Shown: positions 54,871-64,000 of the stretch, piece by piece
How positions within the stretch are numbered: position 1 is the stretch's first letter
Layout of the letters: each line of letters opens with the position of its first letter
Source of the DNA: Saccharina japonica
Lineage: Eukaryota > Sar > Phaeophyceae > Laminariales > Laminariaceae
Direction of reading: 5' to 3'
DNA: 64,000 nucleotides
NCBI GenBank assembly: GCA_008828725.1
Contig: MEHQ01000453.1
Span: 52,310-116,309 of the forward strand
Translations under genes and position numbers: made by a program
The notes under the pieces: generated by a model
Database searches by the model: none
The model's input: only the letters and a program-made list of their open reading frames with translations
What the model was told of the DNA's origin: nothing

Positions 54871-55229
54871 ATTTTGTAAATTTGAATCGGTTGATTGAAT
54901 GGTATCATATGGTACCTTTTTTCGGCGACGAGAGGTGAGCTAGCTGCCCACGCGGACCGATGCCAACAAGGCTATTATTGTACAAGCAGTGCCACTAAGC
55001 TGCTGTACGTATCCTTTACAAGTAGTACGTACAGAAACCCAAGGCCTGGGGCTTGACCGCTTGCCCCCAGAGATAGAAACCGCAGGCCTCAGACAAGTGA
55101 TGCTCATCATGGTCACCGAGCGCTCGCAGCCCTACCCACAGCCTTGTACTCTCGTGTCGTTGCTGCAATGATATCATACATACGTACAGCAGTATATAGC
55201 GCAGGCACGAGTAGTTGGTATCTAAGCGG

Positions 55230-55430
55230 TACTTTACTGCTGTTTACCGAGGGACACGCAAAGCTGGCACCCTCGGAGCTGGTTTCCCCAACAAAGGCAA
55301 GGGTGCCAACGCCGAGATCGATGAGTCTATGGAAATGTCTCGACGAGATCTACCCAAAGCCGCCGCCGTGTGCGTTGTGTGTGCCCCGTCCCCGCCCCTT
55401 GTTTGGGGGGAGATCAGCGCCGTGGGGTGT
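55230..55430 (+). CDS. Possible exon with two competing frames
   Basis: Frame one reads S-E-L-V-S-P-T-K-A-R-V-P-T-P-R-S-M-S-L-W, then C-L-D-E-I-Y-P. Frame two reads G-A-G-F-P-N-K-G-K-G-A-N-A-E-I-D-E-S-M-E. Both look protein-like and GC content rises locally. It could be a skipped or alternative exon of the SET gene, but phase does not decide. Confidence 0.25.
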
Positions 55431-55657
55431 CATGATATCATGGTATCCTGTGTGTGTTCTACGGTATGAAGTACCATCTCCGTTCTCCAACACGCACGTT
55501 CTCCGTTCTGCAACTTTGCTCCCTGGTATGGAGACTGGTCTTGTGGGACACGTCAATACGTATGTTGTATATACCATGTTTAGTATTGGGAACCGTCAGT
55601 CAAGCCGTCAAGGAGTCAAATCGCGGTCTCGTATATACGTCATCTTGATTTTCTTCT

Positions 55658-56136
55658 TTGCATTTTGCCAAGCAAAAACGCGGCGGAATTGCATGGTTCA
55701 TCACACCATCACACCACCATTGCCGTCACATGGTCAGCCATCACTGCCTGCTCTCTGTTCTCCGGCGCTATGACGCTCTCAGCCGGCGGCAAGAGAAGCA
55801 GTCCGGTAGAGCTCTGGCTGAGTCTGCCGCAGCCCACTCGCTCTTCGAGAGTGGTTGGTGAGAGATGCGGCAATGCGTGAGGCCTTTGCAAGGTGGGATT
55901 GCTGGTTGACTGCGACTGCACAGAAATCGACATTTTTTACTTTTGAATATTACGAGGACAGGATTGTGTGCAGGGCTTTGAGTTTTGAGTGTAAGGCCGC
56001 CTGTGCTGGTGCGGATGTGTGGATCATGCTCGCACCTCGCACCGCACAAAGCGGTGTACAGGGCAGGGCCGCCTGCAGTCTGCAACGAACTCACGTGCTG
56101 TACACGACTTATAGTGGGATCAGAGTAGTATCATAG
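55658..56136 (+). pseudogene. Fragmented coding-like region
   Basis: Two adjacent frames look translated: 55730-55861 (L-L-S-V-L-R-R-Y-D-A-L-S-R-R-Q-E-K-Q-S-G, then A-H-S-L-F-E-S-G-W) and 55873-56136 (E-A-F-A-R-W-D-C-W-L-T-A, then F-T-F-E-Y-Y-E-D-R-I-V). They are offset, so either an intron or a frameshift separates them. No family was recognised. Confidence 0.3.
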
Positions 56137-56446
56137 GAGAATAGGTATGCCGCCCTGCAGAGGAGGGCTTGCGGCAGTCCCGTGAACCCGGCTACTTTGT
56201 CTGCTGTGCTTGAAGGCAAGAATCAGACTTAGGCGCGGTCAGCGTAGGCTATGACGATATGACCCTCCAAAAAAAGGGTCATATCCCATAAGATGATACC
56301 GACCACGTACCGGGCACCCGTAGCTGGTACTATGCATAGATGGTACTATTAAATAGTAGTTACAGTTACCGGCACGAGGTCATCACCGGTAATGAATCAC
56401 GTGCGAGTATATATATCTGAGGTTTCGTCTTTTTTTTGCGGTAATT

Positions 56447-56530
56447 TGCTTTCAGAACTGCAAAACGTATCCCGCACTAATTCCAAGTATTTTGTCCCCA
56501 AAATCGTGGGACCAGTTCTTAAGAGGTTAA
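56447..56530 (+). mobile_element. Family A inverted-repeat element copy
   Basis: Contains TTCAGAACTGCAAAACGTAT, CACTAATTCCAAGTATTTTG and the right end CAGTTCTTAAGAGGTTAA. Confidence 0.75.
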
Positions 56531-56605
56531 CAGTTAACGTTCCCTGGTAAAAACACGCCTCCACATACACTGGAAAACCCTGTTTTTTTGTTTTTCTGCA
56601 AGAGG

Positions 56606-58005
56606 GTACACGCGGTAAAAATCGGGATGGGAAAATGTCGTCGGGACGGGAACGGTACGGTACGAGAACGGGAAACCACGTGATATTTCGTTCCCGACCG
56701 CGATTTCCCGACCGGTACCGTCCTTAGTTTATGTTCCCGAGCTTTACCGTCCCGCGGTGAGGTGTCGTTTTCCCGTTCCCGACTGTTTCCCACCCCACTG
56801 TTGTCTGCCCAGTCCCGACTATTCCCACCCCGCTGTCTACCCACGGTCCCGAGTATTCCTATTCCACTGTCTGCTCAGATATTCCCGTCTCGTCCCGACG
56901 TTGGGACACAGCTCCTCCCATCCCGCATATCACCATTGGGACGGATACTCCCATTCCATTGCCGCTGGTTTTCTCGTTTTTCCATCGAATGACCATGGAT
57001 GCAATCGGAATACGCAACTTTGAGATGCAATGGCAGTACTACAGCAATAGCATACATAAAGGGTACATACATATTACGAGCATCGAAGTATTACACTCAG
57101 CTACGTAGCAAAGATGAGTTTCGACGAAATCCTTGAGCTCACAGCTGTTGTTTTTTTTCTTTCTAATATAATACGAGCAGACTGGAGACCGCAGATATTC
57201 GCACGCGACTTGTTTACATTTTCTCCTATGTTTCCCTCTTATTCTTGACAATTAAAAATGTAAAATTTATAACAACCATTCAATCGGTCAAACTCACACC
57301 TGCCTCATTGAAATATAATACTACGTATAATGTATTCAAACATCGGTACGAGTACATTTGAAAACGAACCAAGAAACACACCACACACTCGGCGCAAACA
57401 CCAAGAAGACATGGAAAGGATGGGCGTTGTGGAGATGGATGATGAAGTGTACTGGATGTTGGATGATGCCGGCGGCTCTGCTTCGGCGCCTGAAGCAGAG
57501 CCCAAGCAAGCAGACCCAGTTCCTGCACATCACAAGTCGGAAATAACACCAGCTGTGAAATAAAAAAAAACTACCAGTACACAAAAAAGAGTTGGTTACA
57601 TTCGCTCTTTTCAGCCGTTGTCTCCAGCCCGCGTTTCCGATCGTGTTCCCAACCAAATTCCGGACTGCGTTTTCCGACCGTATTCCCGACCGATTTCCCG
57701 ACCGATTCAAGGCGTTCCCCGGTCGTTTCCCGTCCCACCAAGAAATCGCGTAGTCCCATGCCATCCCGACTACGTTCCCGACCGGTTTCCCGACCCATTC
57801 CCGACTCGCTTGCCGATATTTTCCCGTCCCGTACCGTACCGCCAAAAAATCGTGGAATCCCGTCCCACCCCGTCAGCCAAACGACTTCCCACCTTCCCGC
57901 CTCATTCCCACCCCGCAGTAAATAAACGGGATTTTTTCCCCATACCGTCCCTCGGGAATACCCGAAACAAAATTCGCCTCGGTCCCATCCCGTACCGCGC
58001 GTACC
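56606..58005. mobile_element. Element with inverted TTCCCGACCG arrays (about 1.4 kb)
   Basis: Arrays of the short motif TTCCCGACC (and inverse GGTCGGGAA) lie at 56630-56930 and 57620-57960. The outer edges are related in inverse: GGTACACGCGGTAAAAATCG on the left and CCGTACCGCGCGTACC on the right. The centre (about 56970-57600) is AT-richer and holds a 77-codon frame. No transposase was recognised. Confidence 0.5.
57330..57563 (+). CDS. Hypothetical 77-residue acidic protein inside the TTCCCGACCG element
   Basis: ATG to TAA frame reading M-Y-S-N-I-G-T-S-T-F-E-N-E-P-R-N-T, then R-R-K-H-Q-E-D-M-E-R-M-G-V-V-E-M, D-D-E-V-Y-W-M-L-D-D-A-G, ending S-E-I-T-P-A-V-K. The composition is much more protein-like than surrounding frames, and the stop is followed by an A-rich stretch. 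It might be the last exon of a mobile-element gene. No family was recognised. Confidence 0.4.
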   Translation: MYSNIGTSTFENEPRNTPHTRRKHQEDMERMGVVEMDDEVYWMLDDAGGSASAPEAEPKQADPVPAHHKSEITPAVK

Positions 58006-58006
58006 G

Positions 58007-58062
<56 letters not shown>
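58005..58062. repeat. GTT/AAC trinucleotide tract
   Basis: About 19 perfect GTT units at the right edge of the TTCCCGACCG element. Confidence 0.95.
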
Positions 58063-58063
<1 letters not shown>

Positions 58064-58349
58064 GTTTTGTTTTTTTCTTGGTGGCTCCTGGCTCCAGCTC
58101 TCTACGACTAGCTTGACTACGATAGCGCGCGCAGGTGACACACAACAAAGGCTTTTTGTGTTCGGTATTATAGGGATTTCGACGATTATCCTTGAACGAG
58201 GCTGATAAGGACACATATACGTATGATAACATCCCTTGTGGTGCCCGGTAGCGGTACTAGCGAGCGGTAATGATTTGCAGCTGAAGCCGGTGATTACCTG
58301 TGCGTCGCAGCTCTGAATTTCGGCTCCATCTCGAAATGGGTGGGTAGTT

Positions 58350-58930
58350 AGATGGTCAAATGGTCAAATGACTAAGGCAAGCAACAAATGAGTATGCCCC
58401 CCCCCCCCTTTATAAATATATTATATATTTATAGGTTAGGTTGGCGTCGGTTGGCAACGACGCTGTAAAAAACGCCACTCGCTGCGTGAGCTAGACAACC
58501 AGGGTGCCGTTTTTTTTTTTTATTTTTTTTTGGCGGTCACCAAAGCTGGCGGTCGAGTAGATCATTTGTGCGGGGTGGAGAACCTTTGTTCCGCACAAGG
58601 GGAATGGTCGTATCACGTAGTGTTAAAATGGTAAGGCATCCGCGAGGCAGTTACATAGTAAAACCCATTGCTGTCTCCGGAATTGGCCACACCAGAAATT
58701 AAATTAACTCATTGAAGCTGTCGTCTATATGCAAGTCCGCCTCAGAGGCGGTTCTTAGCAGGATGCAGCTCACCCTCCATGCGACTCGCCCAATACCTCA
58801 CGGCGTTTCGCGCTTGGTGCAAGCAATGTCTGCCTGGTTGGTGAAAACCCAACGCGCTCCGTCCCGGCATTGTAGGGATGCGAGGGTCTATGGTCATATG
58901 ACTACGGCCGTGCACAACATGAGTACACCC
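58350..58930. repeat. Repeat copy interrupted by about 460 bp
   Basis: The blocks found together at 37205-37370 are split here: TAAGGCAAGCAACAAATGAG at about 58372-58391 and GTCTATGGTCATATGACTAC at about 58885. The sequence between them is absent from the other copy, suggesting a later insertion. Confidence 0.55.
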
Positions 58931-59591
58931 CCCCCCCACCACAAAGCGGGAAACGCCTTGACTTCAACGCTTTGCTTTGCCCGTCCCTCTAGCCCTTGGC
59001 TCTAAACTCCTTGCCTTTATCATACTTACTGTAGATAATAAGGGTCTTAACCCTCCCCCCTCTCTCCGCAACGGAATACATACGCCTCGAAATTTACCGC
59101 GCAAACTTAAACTCCGTTCGCTCGCCCACGCAGGTCGATTGTGCTCACCCGCGGGGGAAAATCAAGTATGATACAGAGGCATAATACGCGCAGTACGTAC
59201 GTAAATGGTGTTACTGGATACAAGAAATAACCTACTATTAATACCACACTCCTGACTTCTAGCGATAGAACAGTAGTAGGTAATCCCTTCCGCCCAACAA
59301 ATGATGTGATAGGCGTGAGTTCGATTTTCGGCGATCATGAACTGAAGTGTTGTTGTTCCAGGTGGAAAAACGGAGCAGGTGGATTCCTGTATTTTGACCT
59401 CTATTCTGAGCACTAGCGCGTCGCTGACTGAGTGTAAAGTAGTCGCAAGTTATCTCTTCTAGCCTACCTGGTACAGGCTTGCGCTCGATAGTGCCCACAA
59501 AATGGACAGATTATTATGTCCCAGGTATATACTTCGTATAAATATAGTGCTGGTTTTTCGCTCGATAGTGCCCGTAATATGTGCATATATA

Positions 59592-60039
59592 CTTCCTCTG
59601 TCCCATAAGTCTGCGTGGTTATCTTTGTGCGCGTCCTTAACGGTGTCCGATCTGTTTTTCGACGTTTCTGTTGAATTTTTCGGCGTTTTTCTAGGTAAAT
59701 CCATACCAGGTATTCATTGTTTTTGCAGCTTGTGCTTGCACCATGCGGCCGGACGGCCGCAAAAAAAACTAGTCGGCCCAAAAATGGCCATATTTCGCCC
59801 CTTTCCCAGGGAAAAAAAGGGGGGGAGGAAGTGTCGGGAAAAAACAACTCTAAAAAGTGCCAAAATGGGGTATATTTTGACATTAATTTAGTATTGAAAA
59901 CCAACCAGCTCTGTTTTTTTCCATGAGCTTGCTCTGCGCTTTAGCTTTCTGACGAGCCCAACTACAGGACAATCGTCAACCGCGATATACCCAAACCATC
60001 AAACACCCATAACCACGCAGACTTGTGGGACAGAGGAAG
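59592..60039. mobile_element. Stowaway-like (Tc1/mariner) element, 448 bp
   Basis: Begins CTTCCTCTGTCCCATAAGTC and ends with a near-exact inverse (GACTTGTGGGACAGAGGAAG). TA sits at both edges. Stowaway elements share the CTCCCTCYGTCCCA-type terminus and TA duplication. The interior holds one open frame of about 129 codons (59502-59891) that is not convincingly a transposase. Confidence 0.75.
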
Positions 60040-60117
60040 TATGCATTTAATAGTAAGAAAACTACTCACACCATACTATAGGCCATTGGTACCCTACGAG
60101 TATAACCCTTCTACTAT

Positions 60118-60220
60118 TCCGGAGGACCATAGTAAACACTAGTAAATAGGACCAAATAGTGTTAGTAAAAACAGGAACATATGTGTGTGCCGTAGGTCCT
60201 ATTTACTGTGGCCCTCCGTC
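60118..60220. mobile_element. Family B inverted-repeat element copy
   Basis: Ends TCCGGAGGACCATAGTAAAC and TTACTGTGGCCCTCCG are inverted, with the internal ATAGGACCAAATAGTGTTAG shared with 62484-62609. Confidence 0.7.
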
Positions 60221-60643
60221 ATTCATGTATTGCGTCTGCAAGGTCTCCTACGTGTCGTATATACAGCAGTAACTAGCTCTAGACCTCTTTTTCTGTAAAG
60301 CTCTATTATCATCATACCTGCTGCTGCAACAGAGCTGCTGCCTACAGCAGTAGTAGTAGCTCACCATGAAGATCATGCCAGGTAGGGAAAAAGGTGGAAC
60401 ATGTCACCGACAGAACTCCCGCGTCGTCAACTTAACCCTCTCCGCAATGTTCGTTAGAAGGAAGGAACTACAGTAGTGCTGTAGTGCTGTACAGCAGTAA
60501 TGCTTGTTGAGCTATTTCATTCACGTGACTGGGATGACTGAAATGGTATAGCTCAACTGGTAGTTCCTTCTATTAATACGAGTAACGAACGATACACATG
60601 ATGTGGAGCTCGAAGCTTCCAATCTCGTCACCAACCTGAGGCA

Positions 60644-60950
60644 TGCTATCATACGATAGAGGTGCCCCTGACTTTTTATGGGGCTCCTGACTTGAAGTGC
60701 CCAGTACTAATATCAAGTCATAAACTGACTTTGCAAAATTAGGGAAGGGAACCGAACGAACCGTCCAATGGTCTTTTGGTGTACAAGGGATACTATTTGT
60801 ATTTTTTGCCTAGAATGGCAGCATTCCGAAGATTTGGGGTTAAGGAGGCTTTACTATTACTACTATTACTACTATTACTACTATTATAGGCCATTCAGAA
60901 AAATAAAACTATCGAAAAGTGCTACCTCTATTTTAGCGTGCCTCATCTCC
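60644..60950. mobile_element. Family C-related inverted-repeat element copy
   Basis: Left end ATGCTATCATACGATAGAGGTGC, right end AAAGTGCTACCTCTATTTTAGC. Contains an ACTATT trinucleotide-pair tract (60853-60887). Confidence 0.65.
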
Positions 60951-61006
60951 ATACTACTATTACTACTATTAATACGATCGTAGGTACGTACCTGGTACTT
61001 GTTAAG

Positions 61007-61396
61007 CTATAGTTCGTGTACCTCGGAGTATGATATTTCACTCGCGTGTTTGAAATGAGTGAAATAGCTGAATAGATAGGTGTAGATCCTTCTGGCCTTC
61101 TCTGCACCGTTAACTGCAGTGCCCACCAGTACTCCTATGATACGCGATGTCCCTCCAATCACTGTTCTGTCTGCTGTGCTGTCTCGGTGTTTCGACTTGG
61201 CCTTCCGATACTTGAGTATGTATCTGCAGACCTGCGTTGAGCTGAGTATCGCGTGGCCGCATCGTACCCGAGCGATTATAACCTTATTTTTAGTAATACT
61301 ACAGCTCAGTAGTACTGCCCAGAGGAATTTCGGATTTCTCCGCTCGTTACTCCTCTGCATTCCGCAAGCATTAGGCTGCAGGTGCAAAATTAGCAA
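61007..61396 (-). CDS. Hypothetical 129-codon frame
   Basis: An uninterrupted minus-strand frame reads C-G-H-A-I-L-S-S-T-Q-V-C-R-Y-I-L-K-Y-R-K, then G-G-T-S-R-I-I-G-V-L-V-G-T-A-V-N-G-A. It is basic and moderately protein-like; the opposite strand is also open over most of it, so coding is uncertain. No family was recognised. Confidence 0.25.
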   Translation of the reverse strand: MLILHLQPNACGMQRSNERRNPKFLWAVLLSCSITKNKVIIARVRCGHAILSSTQVCRYILKYRKAKSKHRDSTADRTVIGGTSRIIGVLVGTAVNGAEKARRIYTYLFSYFTHFKHASEISYSEVHEL

Positions 61397-61823
61397 TCGT
61401 GGTATGAGATGTCGCTGCTCTACGTATCACGGCGCAAACAAACAGACAGCAGCAGCAGCAAACTAGCTATTGTATGTGTGTGCTGCTTTGTGTGCTGCAG
61501 TCCCCCCATAGCGGTGCCACCCTCGTCTCTAGCGAAGGACACCATAAAACAGCACCAAGCAAGGCAATCGACACAAAAATAAACACTACCTGGTACGCAC
61601 GTAAATCAATCCGCTGGTGGCTGAATCCCATGGCCACTGCAGCAGTCCGTCCAGGTGCTCTACTCCTTTCACGCGATGTATTGGTGTACCTGGTATGGTA
61701 TGTCTATATCATGACATTCAATGGTTGTACTTACGACTGAACGCGTGCTTTTTTTATCAACACAAAATATATGAAGAAGATTGCACTCCTTATTTTGCCA
61801 CCCACCCCCACCCCGCGCTGCAG

Positions 61824-62050
61824 GTGATCTCCGAGTTAGTGCTCACACCCCCCGAAGACGGTGCAGCCAACGGCTTGGAAGTGTCCAACGGCTATGGATC
61901 CAGCGCCCCGGAGGCGAGAAATGTCTACTTCTACTGCAGCGGGTTGGACGTTTCAGCGGGTGGCACTATCGACTGCGGGATCACCTCCGGAACGACCACG
62001 GCTGAGGGAGCAACTGAATCAGCTCAATCGACACCCCACTCCACGCTGAG
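61824..62050 (+). CDS. Exon 8 candidate of the SET-domain gene
   Basis: Enters in phase 0 after CCGCGCTGCAG and leaves in phase 2 at CTGAG|GTGAGA. It reads V-I-S-E-L-V-L-T-P-P-E-D-G-A-A-N-G, then A-R-N-V-Y-F-Y-C-S-G-L-D-V-S-A-G-G and a Thr/Ser-rich end. Phase 0 entry fits exon 7. It is 10.6 kb away, so it could instead belong to a separate plus-strand gene. Confidence 0.55.
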
Positions 62051-62483
62051 GTGAGAGGACTGAGGGGTGGGGGGTGAGGGGACGGTGGGGGGGGGAGAGG
62101 GGGAGAGGGGGGTGTTAGCCGTGTGGCGTGTGCTTCTGAGCCGTCCTACGATCTATAGGGGTACTGCACTGCACTGTACTGCACTGTAATATTTGATACT
62201 GTACTGGTAAGGAGTTTTTAGGCATTTTGGACTGATGGGGCTCCTGAAGTGAAGCCTATTATGTTGTACCCACTACCCACCATATTTGCACCCGACGTGT
62301 ATTGCATGTGTTTATTTGCAAGATTAGGGTTAGCTTGGCCATCGGGCGTGTTGAGCTTACAATGTTTATTGAGGTCATAACTTACTACAGTAATGTGACT
62401 GTATTATTAGTACTATTATTAACAGTACTTAGCACTAATAATACAGAACTACTATACTACAGTATTGTTATGCAATATTAATA

Positions 62484-62609
62484 TTACGGGGGACCATAGT
62501 AAATATCATACAATAGGACCAAATAGTGTTGGTAAAGATAGGGAAATATGTTGTTCTTTCACCTCACCGTAGGTCCTACTTACTAGTGTTTACTATGCTC
62601 CCCCGTGAT
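62484..62609. mobile_element. Family B inverted-repeat element copy
   Basis: Ends ACGGGGGACCATAGTAAATA and GTTTACTATGCTCCCCCGT are inverted. It is surrounded by TACTATTAGTACTAT-type repeats (62390-62480 and 62615-62700). Confidence 0.75.
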
Positions 62610-62706
62610 AGTACTATTAGTATACTACTACGATATAATAGTATAGAGTCCTCACGCGAGGAGGAGCCTAAGTTCTACTTCGTATACTATTAGTACTATA
62701 CTATTA

Positions 62707-62915
62707 GGGCCCGTATTAACGAAGATAGCAAAAATTCAATTTGGAAAAAATAAAATTCAAATTCGCTTTTCATTGGTCAACACACGCACCAGCACCAAAT
62801 ATTATGCCCCAAGATCCTAATCTTTGGTGCTGGTGCGTGTTTTGGCCAATGAAAAGCGGATTTGATTTATTTTTTTTCCAACTTGATTTTTTTTCTTCTT
62901 CGTTAATACGGGCCC
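62707..62915. mobile_element. PIF/Harbinger-like MITE (209 bp), near-perfect hairpin
   Basis: Termini GGGCCCGTATTAACGAAG and CTTCGTTAATACGGGCCC are exact inverses. TTA flanks both sides (62704-62706 and 62916-62918). Almost the whole length folds on itself (for example CACCAGCACCAAA with TTTGGTGCTGGTG). Shares its left 100 bp with the 830-bp element at 21262-22091. Confidence 0.85.
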
Positions 62916-63436
62916 TTAGCACTATGCTATTAGTACTATACTATTAGTACTATACCGCAGCTGATGCCGGTTGGCGCCCTCGGGCGGGGCGTGACCAATG
63001 CTCAGTAACCCTAATGTGTCTAATGTGTCTAATGTGTTTAATGTGTCGGGCGTTTGGCCGCGGCGGGACTATTATGAATCTGTTGTCGAGTACGTAGCCA
63101 CGAGTACACGTTTCGCCAAAGTTTACCCATCGCTTGGAAACAGAGTGAGGGGTGTGCAAACAAGATACATTTTCATTCGGTTCGAGAAAGCTGCAGAATA
63201 TTAGTAAAATAATCCAGGGGGGATGTTTTTGCCCCTCTTGTGCTTTTTTAGCCCATAAATACACACAGAAGTCAGAATCTGCTGTATATTCCTACCACCA
63301 AGTGTTGTTTTTTTCTAACAAGTGCTATTCCTACCAACAAAAGTGCTGTTCCTGACGCGCATGCATGCATCAATCAGCAATCCCTGCCGTACTATTTTCC
63401 TGCCGTACGACCTGCCTGCACCTGTTGCGTACCAAG

Positions 63437-63644
63437 GTTTTCGTTCGCCACCACCGACGGGGAGAAGGAAGAGGAGGAGGGGGAGGAGGAGGTCGCTCTT
63501 GTACCGGAGCAGGCCATGTCCCACACCCAACTCATCGCGCCTAGCTTCGCCACCAACGAGCACCCCGACGCACGCGAAGGCGCCGAAGAGACATCAGAGG
63601 CAGACGTACACCAGGCAGACGCTACGGTGGTGTTTCTGCAAAAG
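63437..63644 (+). CDS. Exon 9 candidate of the SET-domain gene: acidic
   Basis: Enters in phase 2 after TGCGTACCAAG, fitting exon 8, and reads F-S-F-A-T-T-D-G-E-K-E-E-E-E-G-E-E-E, then V-A-L-V-P-E-Q-A-M-S-H-T-Q-L-I-A and E-T-S-E-A-D-V-H-Q-A-D-A-T-V. A GC-type donor (CAAAAG|GCAAGA) would end it in phase 0. If not spliced the frame runs to a stop at 63770. It is acidic and probably disordered. The 3' end of the gene may lie outside the window. Confidence 0.5.
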
Positions 63645-63814
63645 GCAAGAAACGCCCTCCCGCCTGCTTTGTATTGTGATACGAACTGGTATGATACAGT
63701 ACACCTTTCGTATTGTGATACACGCGGAATATTGAAGAAAGGGAATCTGGGGTCAGTGGCGCGGTATTGAAATGGTAATGTGTTAATGCTGCAGGCTTGA
63801 TTGAGGTAGGGGGT

Positions 63815-63990
63815 GTTCGGGTATAAAGGATAAACCACTGAACTATGATGCTCAGTCAGCGCTGACTATTGGCAGGAGCTTGACCAACTCCGGGGGACGT
63901 TATCGGCGGGAGGCCGAATCGAGCCAATAGGTAGGTACTTCTTTTTTTCGTTCATGAAGGATAAACCACTGAGCTATGACGCTCAGTCAG
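63815..63990 (-). repeat. tRNA-like tandem sequence, possible SINE head
   Basis: On the minus strand, CATAGCTCAGTGGTTTATCC (about 63980-63960) matches a pol III A box, TRGCNNARNGG. TTGGCTCGATTCGG (about 63920) is close to a B box at a plausible distance. A second A-box-like copy (ATAGTTCAGTGG) follows at about 63850. No full cloverleaf is evident. Confidence 0.4.
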
Positions 63991-64000
63991 CGATGATGAC

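Overview
The window is nuclear DNA of an intron-rich eukaryote. Several things point to a photosynthetic stramenopile, most likely a brown alga, though no marker gene settles this. Genes are split into small phase-consistent exons with GT..AG borders. CAG/CTG runs encode polyglutamine. One minus-strand first exon (2245-2391) encodes a signal peptide plus transit peptide with an A-Q-A-F junction, like the ASAF motif of red-derived plastids. Short repeats and small inverted-repeat elements fill the non-coding DNA.

Layout. 0.2-2.2 kb: a large inverted repeat abutting a broken tyrosine-recombinase fragment. 2.2-2.4 kb: first exon of a plastid-targeted protein (minus). 2.6-9.2 kb: mostly non-coding, with one good plus-strand exon (5875-6005), minisatellites, and two short minus exon candidates. 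10.6-23.5 kb: a long minus-strand gene rebuilt here from nine exons in compatible phase (23497 down to about 12452), possibly with a tenth at 10612-10858. It encodes at least 1,170 residues of Ser/Pro/Gly/Gln-rich, low-complexity protein with two polyglutamine tracts and one compact C-terminal domain. 24-37 kb: tandem repeats, decayed coding fragments, a 0.77 kb fold-back, and inverted-repeat elements. 37.5-63.6 kb: a plus-strand SET-domain (SMYD-like) lysine methyltransferase gene, rebuilt here from nine exons. Seven are well or fairly well supported; the last two, beyond a 10.6 kb intron full of repeats, are tentative. Its 5' end was not found and its 3' end may lie outside the window.

The SET gene is the most informative locus. 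Its first visible exon carries about 21 copies of a His/Cys-rich heptad, then an acidic tandem duplication, then the SET N-terminus. Later exons supply the NHSC cofactor motif, the catalytic tyrosine, a post-SET cysteine cluster and a helical C-terminal region. No MYND finger is visible.

The most unusual structural features are a minisatellite in SET intron 4 that repeats the splice-donor sequence about twelve times, several long fold-back inverted repeats made of coding-like sequence, paired elements built from an 11-bp palindrome, and at least six families of short inverted-repeat elements. All exon models come from splice consensus, phase and protein plausibility alone; none has been tested against transcripts or databases.
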